Source: Erwinia tasmaniensis Et1/99 (GTDB taxonomy: Bacteria > Pseudomonadota > Gammaproteobacteria > Enterobacterales > Enterobacteriaceae). Taken from it: DNA of 64,000 nt. This document shows, in pieces, positions 1 through 8,001 of the stretch (positions within the stretch are counted from its first letter, which is position 1; each line of letters opens with the position of its first letter). Location: the NCBI RefSeq assembly GCF_000026185.1, contig NC_010694.1, positions 3,720,001-3,784,000 of the forward strand, given 5' to 3'. The notes under the pieces are model-generated. The model ran no database searches. It saw nothing but the letters and a program-made list of their open reading frames with translations, and was not told the DNA's origin. Both the position numbers and the translations under genes were made by a program.

Positions 1-686
1 TGGAACCCCTCCGGCGCCTGACGATCGGAGTCGGCAGAGTAGTTACTGACGGAACTCCAGTAATCGACGCTAAAACCGTAGGACGTTTCTACCGGGTTAT
101 ACGGCGGAACCGCCTGATTTTCCGGGTCAGCAAAGGTTTCCGTATGGATCCACGCAAAATGCGCCACATCAAGAAAGCCCTCCACCTGACGGCCGGCAAA
201 CCCGGCCACGTCAAAATGCGGGCAGACAATCTGCTGGAAACCGGCATCTTCCCAGTGCGGCATCACCGGCAGCGTTGGCTCGGCCCCTTCGTCCGGTGCC
301 AGACAGGTCCAGATCAGCCCATAGCGCTCCTCGGTAGGATAAGTCAGCAGATGCAGCTTCGCCGGGATGGGCTGGTCGGGGCTGGACGGGATGCGATTAC
401 AGCGGCCACCTTATCCAAAGCGCAAACCGTGATAGGGGCAGATAATCCCCGCCTGATCATGGAAGCCCAGCGTCAGAGGCACGCCGCGGTGCGGACAAAC
501 GTCGCGCGCCACCACCACCTCGCCATTAACACGGTAAATCACCAGCTGTTCATCCAGCAAAACCGCCTTTATCGGGGCCTGGCCGATATCAGCGGCCAGC
601 GCCACCGGATGCCAGTGACGCGCCAGGCGTTCCCAGTCATCCGGTTCAAAAGTGCAGTGCGGCGGCGGCGTTATTTTGGCTGTCAT
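1..686 (-). pseudogene. Rieske [2Fe-2S] aromatic-ring-type oxygenase, interrupted by an in-frame stop and cut by the window edge
   Basis: The N-terminal Rieske domain is clear: counting from the GTG at 695, Cys67-x-His69 and Cys86-x-x-His89 are the four cluster ligands, in the contexts CPHRG and CPYHG. Right after CPYHGLRFG a TAA (minus strand, 411-413) ends the frame. I read codons past it in the same frame from 410 to the left edge and met no further stop. The continuation (GGRCNRIPSSP..., then PTEERYGLIWTC) is normal oxygenase sequence, so one base change, probably Glu to stop, broke the gene. The ATG at 686 is preferred over the GTG at 695 because AGGTGA lies just before it. The 3-prime end is outside the window. 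Family members are terminal oxygenases for aromatic or related compounds; the substrate is unknown. The LysR gene at 808 diverges from it and probably regulates it. A sequencing error is the alternative explanation. Confidence 0.8.
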
Positions 687-807
687 GGTAGTCACCTGGG
701 TTAACGGACGGTTGTTATCGTTACGGACATTGTGGATACTCGAAGGTGTTGCAGTCCATCAGAGATAATTCACTCATCCTCTGCAAAAATTCGTACAGGA
801 GCTGCCC

Positions 808-1722
808 GTGGATCCTTTTTCACGTTTTTCCCACTACTTCGCCGCCGTGGCCACCAGCGGCAGCCTGCGTAAGGCGGCGGAGCAGCTGCATGTTTCCGCC
901 TCGGCGATCAACCGACAAATTCTGCTGGCGGAGGAGATGATGGGCACCCGGCTGTTTGAACGACTGCCCGCCGGGCTTAAGCTGACCACGGCCGGAGAGC
1001 TGCTGTATGATGATATTCGGCGCTGGGAGCGCGAATTCTGCCGCACCCGGCAGCGCTTTGATGAACTACAGGGGCTGAAGCGCGGGCACGTCAGCCTGGC
1101 GCTGATTGCCGCGCTAAATGAAGGCGTGGTGGTGAATGCACTGGCCGACATTGCCGAACTTTATCCGTGGCTGACCTTCGATCTGGCGGTGCACAACAGC
1201 CAGACTATCGTTGGCAGGGTGGCCAGCGCCGAGATCGATTTCGGCCTGCTGCTGGATCCGATAGCGCACGGCGGGCTGGAGGTGCGGGCATTTTGCGAAC
1301 TGCCGATCGGCGTGGTGATGCCTGCCGACCATCCGCTGGCGCAGCAGCCTTCGCTCTCCTTCGGCCAAATCAGCGAAAGCCGCCATATCATGCCTACGGC
1401 ACCGCTCATGGTGCATGAGCGCACCGCGATGCTGTACGGACGGCACGGGATGACGCCGCAGGCCACCATCAGCTGTAACGATATTCGTTTAATCAAATCG
1501 CTGGTCTGCGCCGGAGCCGGTCTGTCGGTTCTGAGCCTGCTGGATGTCAGGCAGGAGGTGGCGAGCGGTACGCTGGCGTTTGTGCCGCTGCATGGGCAGG
1601 CGGTACGCCCACTCACGCTTGCGCTGTGCGTGGCACCCAAACGCCAGCTGTCACGCGCCGCCCAGGTGGTGATCCAGCACTTGAGCCGGGTACTGGAGGA
1701 TCTCGCGGGGGAACAGAGATAG
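808..1722 (+). CDS. LysR-family transcriptional regulator
   Basis: A 304-residue protein of normal LysR length. Residues about 1-65 form the winged helix-turn-helix, with the typical GSLRKAAEQLHVSASAINRQI recognition region and LFER following it. Residues about 90-295 form the periplasmic-binding-protein-like effector domain. It is transcribed away from the broken Rieske oxygenase gene, with about 120 bp between them, the usual arrangement in which a LysR protein controls its divergent neighbour. The start ATG is preceded by AGGAG. The effector is unknown, and with the oxygenase disrupted the regulator may have lost its main target. Confidence 0.9.
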   Translation: MDPFSRFSHYFAAVATSGSLRKAAEQLHVSASAINRQILLAEEMMGTRLFERLPAGLKLTTAGELLYDDIRRWEREFCRTRQRFDELQGLKRGHVSLALIAALNEGVVVNALADIAELYPWLTFDLAVHNSQTIVGRVASAEIDFGLLLDPIAHGGLEVRAFCELPIGVVMPADHPLAQQPSLSFGQISESRHIMPTAPLMVHERTAMLYGRHGMTPQATISCNDIRLIKSLVCAGAGLSVLSLLDVRQEVASGTLAFVPLHGQAVRPLTLALCVAPKRQLSRAAQVVIQHLSRVLEDLAGEQR

Positions 1723-1754
1723 CACCAGGCCATGCTGATGCGCACGGCGGCAGA

Positions 1755-2651
1755 TCAGTGACGTGCCGCCAGCCACACCGCGTAGGCTTCATCCCAGATA
1801 GCGGCTGGCGATCCCACCTTACCCAGGCCGAATCCGTGACCGCCCTGCGAAATACGGATCATTTGTACCGGCACCCCGTGGCGGCGGCAGGTATCGTGCA
1901 TGATGACGCTGTTTTGCGGGTTAGAGGTGGGGTCATCCTCCGCCTGAGCAATAAACAGCGGAGGGAAGGTACGGGTGATATAGTTTTGCACCGACCAGTA
2001 CGCCTCGTCTGCCGGGGCCGGGTGATGGCCCACCAGCGATAAATGGGTATTGGTATGGGTGTAGGGGGGTTCAAGCGTGATCACCGGGTAGATCAGCCCC
2101 ACGCTGTTGGCTTTCGGCACCAGCCGATCGATAGCATCCTGGGGCGGATATGAGGCAAAATCGGGCCGTGCGGCGGCCATGCCCAGCAGATGACCACCGG
2201 CCGAAAAGCCGAGCAGATGGACGTTTTGCTCCATGGAAAGCACCAGGCGGATTGCGCGCTGCGCATCCTGCAAAGACACATGATTGCCATCCTGCCAATT
2301 TTCGCCGGGCAGACGATAGCTAAGCACATAGGCGGTGAAGCCTTTGTCGTTAAGCCAGCGCGCCACAGGCCACCCTTCACGCCCCATACCGATCCAGCGA
2401 TATCCCCCACCGGCAGCAATCAGCACCGCTTTACCGTTTGGTTTTTCCGGAACAAAACGCTGAATGCAAGGCGTCACGATATTGGACCAGGAGCCGTTGG
2501 CAGAAATACGCAGCGCGCCCTTTGGCCCGCCGCCTTCCGGCGGCTTATCCGGCCACAGCGGGAAAAAGTCCTGACGTGCGTACAGGTTGTCGGTATTCAT
2601 GGCAAATATAAACGCCCCGGTTCCCAATAATAACCGACGGCGACTAATCAC
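1755..2651 (-). CDS. Secreted alpha/beta hydrolase (esterase/lipase-like)
   Basis: The nucleophile motif GFSAGG, an oxyanion region (AAGGGYRW), a late acidic residue in AEDDPTS and a His in QGGHGFGLG together form a complete alpha/beta-hydrolase catalytic set. This is the pattern of the BD-FAE/xylan esterase-like group. The chosen start is the GTG at 2651, giving about 298 residues. From there the N-terminus reads ISRRRLLLGTGAFIFA, a twin-arginine-like signal, so export to the periplasm is likely. The frame stays open upstream to an ATG at 2765, but the extra 38 residues do not look like protein and would bury the signal. No strong ribosome binding site decides between them. The substrate is unknown. 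It converges with the LysR gene at 1722. Confidence 0.8.
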   Translation of the reverse strand: MISRRRLLLGTGAFIFAMNTDNLYARQDFFPLWPDKPPEGGGPKGALRISANGSWSNIVTPCIQRFVPEKPNGKAVLIAAGGGYRWIGMGREGWPVARWLNDKGFTAYVLSYRLPGENWQDGNHVSLQDAQRAIRLVLSMEQNVHLLGFSAGGHLLGMAAARPDFASYPPQDAIDRLVPKANSVGLIYPVITLEPPYTHTNTHLSLVGHHPAPADEAYWSVQNYITRTFPPLFIAQAEDDPTSNPQNSVIMHDTCRRHGVPVQMIRISQGGHGFGLGKVGSPAAIWDEAYAVWLAARH

Positions 2652-2920
2652 GGTACATGTCCAGTATCTCAGCAGGGAGCAGTAAGGGAGTGCTGAGCAA
2701 TAAAAGAAGCCTGGCCCAGTGGCGAGATAGTAAGCATACGCGCCTAAAAATGCCACTTCCGTCACACTTATTTCATCACCTGAGGGAAGATTATTGACGC
2801 CTTCATCGCTTCGTGGATTGGGAAAACGTGGGCCAGGGGGAATATCGGCGCGAAGAAAAACGCAGCAGGCATCACATGCGGTTCAAAACGAATAAATCAC
2901 CCGCACAGCCAGAGTGTCAC

Positions 2921-2945
2921 AACGGCCTGGCAGCACCAGGCCGCG
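2921..2945. terminator. Inverted repeat downstream of yqhA
   Basis: CGGCCTGG and CCAGGCCG flank a five-base loop just past the yqhA stop codon. Read on the minus strand the stem is followed by a short T-rich stretch, so it probably ends yqhA transcription. The U-run is weak. Confidence 0.5.
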
Positions 2946-2950
2946 TGCGG

Positions 2951-3448
2951 TTACAGCTTATCTTTGCGTGACATGCGGTCCAGATAGCCCATCACAAATG
3001 CCGACAGCACAAACGTCAGGTGAATAATCACGTACCACAGCAGTTTGTTATCGGCAATGTTGCGCGCGTCCATAAACACCCGCAGCAGGTGAATGGAGGA
3101 GATGGCAACGATCGACGCCGCAACTTTATTCTTTAACGAGCCGGAATCCATCTTGCCCAGCCAGTTAAGTTTCTCTTTATGCTCGGCGAGATCCAGCTTG
3201 GAAACAAAGTTCTCATAGCCAGAAAGCATCACCATCACCAGCAGGCCACCGACCAGCGTCAGATCGATCATCGACAGCAGCACCAGTACCATATCGTTTT
3301 CCGCCATGCTCAGCACATGCGGCAGCAGATGAAACACCTCCTGAAAAAACTTAATGCCCAGCGCCAGCAGTCCCAGCGACAGGCCAAGATAGATCGGGGC
3401 CAGCAGCCAGCGCGAGGCATAAATCAGGTTTTCAACAAAACGTTCCAT
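2951..3448 (-). CDS. yqhA: YqhA/UPF0114 family inner-membrane protein
   Basis: 165 residues starting [18 protein letters not shown], matching the length (about 164) and N-terminus of enterobacterial YqhA. Several hydrophobic segments are visible (about residues 15-35, 53-75, 105-120 and 135-155), so it is an integral inner-membrane protein of unknown function. The reading frame is open upstream to 3616, but the ATG at 3448 fits the family, and the upstream part reads as non-coding. A truncated, decayed second copy lies at 6122-6470, beyond the toxin cassette. This copy is intact. Confidence 0.92.
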   Translation of the reverse strand: MERFVENLIYASRWLLAPIYLGLSLGLLALGIKFFQEVFHLLPHVLSMAENDMVLVLLSMIDLTLVGGLLVMVMLSGYENFVSKLDLAEHKEKLNWLGKMDSGSLKNKVAASIVAISSIHLLRVFMDARNIADNKLLWYVIIHLTFVLSAFVMGYLDRMSRKDKL

Positions 3449-3514
3449 ACCATCCACTTCACAATTCAACAGAGCGCACAGTATACCCGAAGGTCGGTGA
3501 ACTTTTTCAATCTG
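3050..3514. repeat. Intact arm of the yqhA duplication (pairs with 6128-6534)
   Basis: The sequence from inside yqhA to about 66 bp upstream of its start is repeated in direct orientation at 6128-6534. Long stretches are identical, with scattered single-base differences. The copy here has no deletions. The two copies enclose the ankyrin lipoprotein and lipase genes. Confidence 0.85.
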
Positions 3515-3783
3515 ACGAAGGTTAAAGCGTGGGATCGGATGATTTTTACACGATGATGACATCAGCAGTCTCGTCTTGATGGTGCGATTGGACGCGCTGA
3601 CGATCGTCGAACCCAATAATAAAATGACTTATCGCCAGCCGTCAGTTCTGAAGCGGCTGGCCCTGCTTTTGCAGCGCCGACAGGGTAGCCAGACTGGCCC
3701 CAAAAACCAATGAAACGATGGTAACTAAGTCTCTGTTTCATAGGATATATAGCGGCATTCGTTGCCTGTACAAATGTCTACAT
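3515..3783. other. Intergenic region between yqhA and the toxin cassette
   Basis: Together with the yqhA upstream part this makes 335 bp without a gene. It should hold the yqhA promoter. The boundary of the duplicated arm is at about 3514; from there to 3783 I see no coding sequence, only a short GC-rich dyad (CCAGCCGTCAG and GAAGCGGCTGG near 3634-3662). Confidence 0.5.
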
Positions 3784-4560
3784 CTACTCTTTTCGCACAG
3801 GAGCAGGAGGCCATTCCCCTCCATTAGCAATTAGCTTCCCTTTTATTTCTTCAAGTACTCTCCTTTCCTCGCTTCCCTCACCATTCATTTTAATTAAACG
3901 TTGCAGCTGATGAGCCATAGTCCATCCTGAATTTCCCTTTATGTCACTCCTCGCATTTTTATCTAACAACAGAATAACGTGTGCATAGGAAGCAGAATCT
4001 AGCGCATCTATAAGTAACGTGTCCCCCAACGAGTTTCTTATATTGATATCGGCACCGTGATTTATCATTTCATTTAAGGTTTGAGTGTTCTTAGCCCAAA
4101 TGCTTTCAAATATAATGGGTTGGTTGTGAACTTTATCCCTGGCATTTGGCGATAACCCTCCATCAAGAAGCGCTTTTATCCAAATCCCTTTATCCGCCTG
4201 CATCATGGACTCTGCCGGACTGCCGGGCATATTGGGCTGTGGCTGTAAGGGATCTGCGCCTGCTTTAACCAGTTCGGTTATTATCTGCAGTCTCTCCGGC
4301 GTGGCCTGATCGTACAGTGAGCTGCTTATTGCCCAGAACAGCAGGGTCATCGATGCTTTCCCCGGCTGGTTTAGCTCTTCTGCGCTCATTTCAGGCAAAA
4401 TTTTTCTTATTTCATCACGGTCTCCTTTTTCAATTCCCTTTGCCAGAGCCAACTGCTTTCCTTCGAAATAATCCTGCGCTTTCAGATCCATACCTTTTTT
4501 ACACCCCTGTACCATCAGTGCTGAAAGTAATATCGTGATGACGATTAATATTTTTTTCAT
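3784..4560 (-). CDS. Ankyrin-repeat lipoprotein, putative immunity protein of the adjacent lipase toxin
   Basis: 258 residues. The N-terminus is a lipoprotein signal: a KK pair, a hydrophobic run and the lipobox LMVQGC, so Cys20 would be lipidated. The mature part carries ankyrin-like repeats, recognisable in ELVKAGADPLQP, ALLDGGLSPNARD, EMINHGADINIRNSLGD and LLDKNARSDIKGNSG. The start ATG overlaps the stop of the upstream lipase frame by four bases (ATGA at 4557-4560), so the two are translationally coupled. Periplasm-facing lipoproteins, some with ankyrin repeats, are known partners of secreted phospholipase effectors, which they neutralise in the periplasm. The immunity role is inferred from this arrangement. 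It could also be a structural ankyrin lipoprotein. Confidence 0.8.
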   Translation of the reverse strand: MKKILIVITILLSALMVQGCKKGMDLKAQDYFEGKQLALAKGIEKGDRDEIRKILPEMSAEELNQPGKASMTLLFWAISSSLYDQATPERLQIITELVKAGADPLQPQPNMPGSPAESMMQADKGIWIKALLDGGLSPNARDKVHNQPIIFESIWAKNTQTLNEMINHGADINIRNSLGDTLLIDALDSASYAHVILLLDKNARSDIKGNSGWTMAHQLQRLIKMNGEGSEERRVLEEIKGKLIANGGEWPPAPVRKE

Positions 4561-6115
4561 ATGCGGCCCCTGATTATGGCAATATCCTCGTCTTTCTGAC
4601 CTTCAATACAATCAATCGCCTGATCAATCCCGTGCCTGTCGAGCAATGACCCCTTTCCTCCCGGCAGAGTGTGTTTTATCCCCACGGCATCCGGGATGAC
4701 TGACGACAACCCCTCTTTTGCAGACAGTAAATGGAGGTTACCATTGACACTCTTGTAATCTTCTAACAAATTGATTTCCTGCAATTTCGTCAGCAGCTCG
4801 CCCTCTACCCGATAAGCCTGTATGTTTCTGGCACCGCCAACAAGGGTGCCACCGTATTTCTCCACCGTGCCTGCATTCACCCCTGCGGCATTAAATGTCC
4901 ATGCCGGTTTTCCACTGGCAATAGAAGCAGCAGAAGCCATACCGCCACCAAGCGAGTGACCTGATATATCTATTCCATTTGGTGACTTAGATAATTTCAT
5001 CCCTATTTTTACAGCCTTCCTATAATAATCGGAATCAAATCCGCCCCCTGGTTAATATTATTAGCCCAGTCATTGATATTTTTAATTCCAGAGTAATCCC
5101 CTTCAAATAGCACTTTCTTTGCGACATATCCAACGCCAGCCGAGAGCTCCGGAGCTCTCGACCCCCTGAATACCAGCGTAGGGTTCATCTCTGAGCCAAA
5201 TATCGATTTATCCGGAGAATAGATCCGCGCAAAAAAGTCCGGGTTTTCTGACCGGTCGTAAAGCATCTTAGGGGTTAATCCGATCAATGATAAGGCATTG
5301 TTATCATTGCTGATATCAGTCCAGCCCTCAGGAACGTTCGGCATCGATTTCAGGGCGTTTATGGGATTATCCTTAACACCGTAGATATTCTGGGCCAGCT
5401 TCGCTTTTTCAACGGCAATATTGTTCTCTGCCAGTCTCCGTGCGGCGATCATCGCATCCGGATAAAGGCTGCGGCTTCCCCGATCGATCAGGTATTTCCG
5501 CTCCTGCCACCGCTCCGCCTTGGTCATCGGGCGCATGCTGTCCACTGTCGCCACCACGGTGGCTGCTACCGTGGCTATCGCCTGCCGTAATGGAGATTCC
5601 TTCGCTAAATTCTGCCGAGAGGGAAGCGGGGTTGGTCTGGGGCGTCTGGCGTAACGGCTGACCATTTCTTCGTAGCGTCCGATGATACGCGATACCGGGT
5701 ACATCGCAGGAAGATAGCTTCCTGGATAACGTTGTAACTTTCCCTTTTCATCAATGTAAAACGGGTGCTTCAGCGGCGACCAAACGGCGAAAACTTCATC
5801 AATCGCCAGCAGGCTGCCGTGATTGATTTCATCGAAGACGTGCCTCTTGACGCCGGGTTCCTCTGCAAAACCCGGAATATCCCTACCCGACTGCCTTTTG
5901 CGCATGATGTTATAGCGGCTGCAAATCGACATCTGTGCAGCACCACCGAACAGATAGCTGCGGTCAAGTTCACTGCGTGCGTTTGCCGGGCTGATGATGC
6001 GTGAAAAGCTCTCAGGTTCCGTGTTTTCGTAAGAAAAAAATATCAGTTTCATGCTTTCCCTGTTCTCCCTGCATGTATTCAGCCACATCATAGTGGCCGC
6101 TATCAGGTATTCCAT
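4557..6115 (-). pseudogene. Lipase-type toxin (type VI secretion effector-like), split by a frameshift
   Basis: Two frames form one gene. The upstream part (5009-6115, 368 residues) ends abruptly after NINQGADLIPIIIGRL. The downstream part (4557-5000) begins MKLSKSPNGIDISGHSLGGG, with the GHSLGGG lipase nucleophile elbow. In the downstream frame the overlap reads FDSDYYRKAVKIG directly before MKLSK, so the natural product would run NQGADFDSDYYRKAV... . One T missing from the GATTT run near 5035-5040 explains the break. A possible catalytic His is in LLDRHGID. The first convincing start is ATG 6052 (MKLIFFSYEN, with GGGAAAG before it). An in-frame TAG and the yqhA-fragment junction lie just upstream of 6115, so an N-terminal delivery region may be missing. 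No vgrG, hcp or rhs gene is present. It was probably an antibacterial phospholipase; whether the frameshift is real or a sequencing error is open. Confidence 0.72.
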
Positions 6116-6121
6116 ATTCCG

Positions 6122-6470
6122 CTAGCCATCGGCAATATTGCGCACGTCCATAAACACCCGCAGCAGGTGAATGGAAGAGATGGCAACGATCGACGCCGCA
6201 ACTTTATTCTTCAACGAGCCGGAATCCATCTTGCCCAGCCAGTTACGTTTCTCTTTATGCTCGGCGAGATCCAGCTTTGAAACAAAGTTCTCATAGCCAG
6301 AAAGCATCACCATCACCAGCAGGTCAACGACTGGCGTCAGATCGATCATCGACAGCAGCACCATATCGTTTTCCGCCATGCTCAGCACATGCGGCAGCAG
6401 ATGAAACACCTCCTGAAAAACTTAATACCCAGCGCGAGGCATAAATAAGGTTTTCAACAAAACGTTCCAT
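6122..6470 (-). pseudogene. yqhA: Decayed, truncated second copy of yqhA
   Basis: It covers the 5-prime part of yqhA; the region matching 2951-3049 (the C-terminus) is absent. Against the intact copy it has lost six bases in the CACCAGTACC region, one A in the A-run near 6415, and about 53 bp between two CCAGCGC repeats (near 6431). The start codon would be the ATG at 6470, but the frame is destroyed. The left end abuts the lipase gene. It is a leftover of the event that brought in the toxin cassette. Confidence 0.85.
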
Positions 6471-6534
6471 ACCATCCACTTTACAATTCAACAGAGCGCA
6501 CAGTATACCCGGAGGTCGATGAACTTTTTCAATC
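6128..6534. repeat. Decayed arm of the yqhA duplication (pairs with 3050-3514)
   Basis: Direct-orientation copy of 3050-3514. Similarity stops at about 6534, right where a remnant of a microcin leader begins, so two junctions lie within a few bases of each other. Confidence 0.85.
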
Positions 6535-6545
6535 GGCTCTTCGTT

Positions 6546-6617
6546 AGTCGTCGGAATTACGTAATTTCAGGTGGTGATACCGCAGACGATAGCGTCTTAT
6601 CCGCATTTGTTACCTAA
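6546..6617 (+). pseudogene. Possible remnant of a second double-glycine microcin precursor
   Basis: The frame reads YVISGGDTADDS and stops at TAA 6615-6617 after about 13 residues past the GG. The bases TCAGGTGGTGAT (6567-6578) are identical to those encoding the SGGD of the intact microcin precursor (7259-7270), and VISGGD parallels VVSGGD. No leader start remains, since upstream is the end of the duplicated yqhA arm. A 12-base match can arise by chance, but its meaning in the same frame and its place 650 bp from a real precursor make a decayed paralogue or partial duplication likely. Confidence 0.4.
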
Positions 6618-6930
6618 GAGGATCCTCAGGCAGCGGCTTTTGCCAATAAGTTAAACAGAGCTGAATCTGGTCAGAGGCATAGTGTCTGGTTTTTTTAGAA
6701 AAAACAGCGTTCATATTTATTTATCCGCCAGGATTAGCACGCTTACCCGAAGAAAAAACATTCCATATATTCACTGTATTCAATTAAAAACGTTCAATTA
6801 AAAGGGAGGGTGAATCCGAATTTTATACTCTAACCTATAATATAAAACGAGTGGATCTCAAAGCAGAACAAATATCATCATGTGAGAGTGAATACACAAA
6901 ACATGTGAGTAATCTCTCAATATTTAAAAT
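6618..6930. promoter_or_regulatory. AT-rich upstream region of the microcin locus with a candidate promoter
   Basis: 313 bp without a gene, clearly more AT-rich than the surrounding core genes. A perfect TATAAT stands at 6836-6841, about 90 bp before the immunity gene; a good -35 box is not obvious. I saw no convincing Fur box, although colicin V genes are iron-regulated. The rest shows nothing I can name. Confidence 0.35.
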
Positions 6931-7206
6931 ATGCCTCACCGAATGCTTTACCTACGTTTCACTCTTCTCTATTCTATTTTATTCTGCACTGGATATTCAT
7001 TGACTGGCGAACACATGAAATCAGCGGCTTTTAACCTAATCAGCTTAGCACTAACAATGCTCCTGGCTTATACATCAAGCATTCGTTTGATTGAGAATGA
7101 AAACTTTCCCGACATTATCCTTATTTTGGTGAGCTTTTTTGGCTTTCGCAGTTTGGTCAAAATGGTTCTCTCAAAGGTACTCGATAACTTCACCCATAGT
7201 GAATAA
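6931..7206 (+). CDS. Small membrane protein, candidate microcin immunity protein
   Basis: 91 residues with three hydrophobic segments at about residues 8-24, 33-51 and 58-76, separated by short polar links; it is not recognisable beyond that. It lies 16 bp upstream of the microcin precursor on the same strand. In the colicin V plasmid locus the immunity gene cvi, also a small membrane protein, precedes the precursor cvaC in the same way. Immunity is therefore inferred from position and topology. The start is uncertain: there is no clear ribosome binding site before 6931, and an internal ATG at 7015 would give a two-helix, 63-residue product. Confidence 0.65.
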   Translation: MPHRMLYLRFTLLYSILFCTGYSLTGEHMKSAAFNLISLALTMLLAYTSSIRLIENENFPDIILILVSFFGFRSLVKMVLSKVLDNFTHSE

Positions 7207-7222
7207 TTGACCGGAGATAAAA

Positions 7223-7468
7223 ATGGAAATATTGAATTTTGGAGAGATAAGTGTCGTCTCAGGTGGTGATGGTGGCGCGCCAGCGACGGTAGCAAATGCT
7301 GCTGGTGAAATGGCGATTATAGGGGCCATTGCTGGTATTCCTGGCGGCCCTTACGGAGTGGTAGCTGGCGCTCTTCTTGGGGGCTTAGGTGTCGCTATCG
7401 GTTCCATGCCAGCACCACTGCCCCCGCGCGTTTGCCACATTGAGCGTGGTTATCAAGTTTGTTTCTAG
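7223..7468 (+). CDS. Class IIa (colicin V-like) microcin precursor
   Basis: 81 residues. The N-terminus MEILNFGEISVVSGG is a classic 15-residue double-glycine leader. Cleavage after Gly15 gives a 66-residue mature peptide. Its middle is Gly/Ala-rich and hydrophobic (IIGAIAGIPGGPYGVVAGAL, then LGGLGVAIG), suiting insertion into a target inner membrane. Two cysteines near the end (RVC and QVCF, ten residues apart) could form a disulfide loop, as in colicin V, which also ends in a Cys-Leu pair after a Cys ten or so residues earlier. There is no siderophore-type serine-rich tail, so it is not a class IIb microcin. GGAG stands a few bases before the ATG. The CvaA/CvaB-like exporter genes follow downstream. 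The mature sequence does not match any microcin I can recall, so it may be new. Confidence 0.88.
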   Translation: MEILNFGEISVVSGGDGGAPATVANAAGEMAIIGAIAGIPGGPYGVVAGALLGGLGVAIGSMPAPLPPRVCHIERGYQVCF

Positions 7469-7739
7469 CAGGCTTTATAAAATACTATAGATTATCTGGT
7501 GGTTGAGGATCTCGCTCTGACCAGAGCTGTTGGTTGAATGTCAGCGTAATTCATGATTCGGAGAGAAATCCTGGCTGATGAGATGGCTTGACCAATACGT
7601 AGTCAGCGTTCTTAATCTGACAAGGACGTGTGAAGCTAACACTTCTGTTAAAGCTATCTCCATGACTAAATAATATATTTTGATATCGTAACAGAATACT
7701 ATCACGCGTAAACTTAATCACTTTATATAGAAATGACTG

Positions 7740-7898
7740 ATGGTGGACGGCGTTCTGTTAAAAAAGACCTCTCTATTATTTGGCTTTCTTATAACCATAC
7801 CCCTGCTTCCCATAAAGACACATGGAGAAAAGACCATTCACTGGCGTTTTCCTATCGATTTTCATCATTCCTTGCATTGTGATTTCTTTTTAAAATAG
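7740..7898 (+). CDS. Possible small secreted or membrane peptide in the microcin locus
   Basis: 52 codons. The product begins with a short polar stretch and KK, then a hydrophobic run (TSLLFGFLITIPLLP) followed by KTHGE and a His/Phe-rich tail with one Cys. That looks like a signal peptide plus a 20-24-residue mature part. It lies between the precursor and the exporter genes, on the same strand. No good ribosome binding site precedes it, and an overlapping frame from 7734 is also open, so the coding call is tentative. Bases 7469-7739 show nothing else I can name. Confidence 0.3.
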   Translation: MVDGVLLKKTSLLFGFLITIPLLPIKTHGEKTIHWRFPIDFHHSLHCDFFLK

Positions 7899-8001
7899 TA
7901 GTTAATTTGTTAATCCGGATGAAAAAAATGAATTTGATAAAGTAGATTTAAAAGTCACATTTTTATGTGCCAGTAAAATAAATCCTTCAGGAGAATATAC
8001 G

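Noticed and set aside
5009..5060. Programmed ribosomal frameshift joining the two lipase frames
   Set aside because: No slippery heptamer of the X XXY YYZ kind with a following pseudoknot was seen at the junction. Mutation or sequencing error is simpler.
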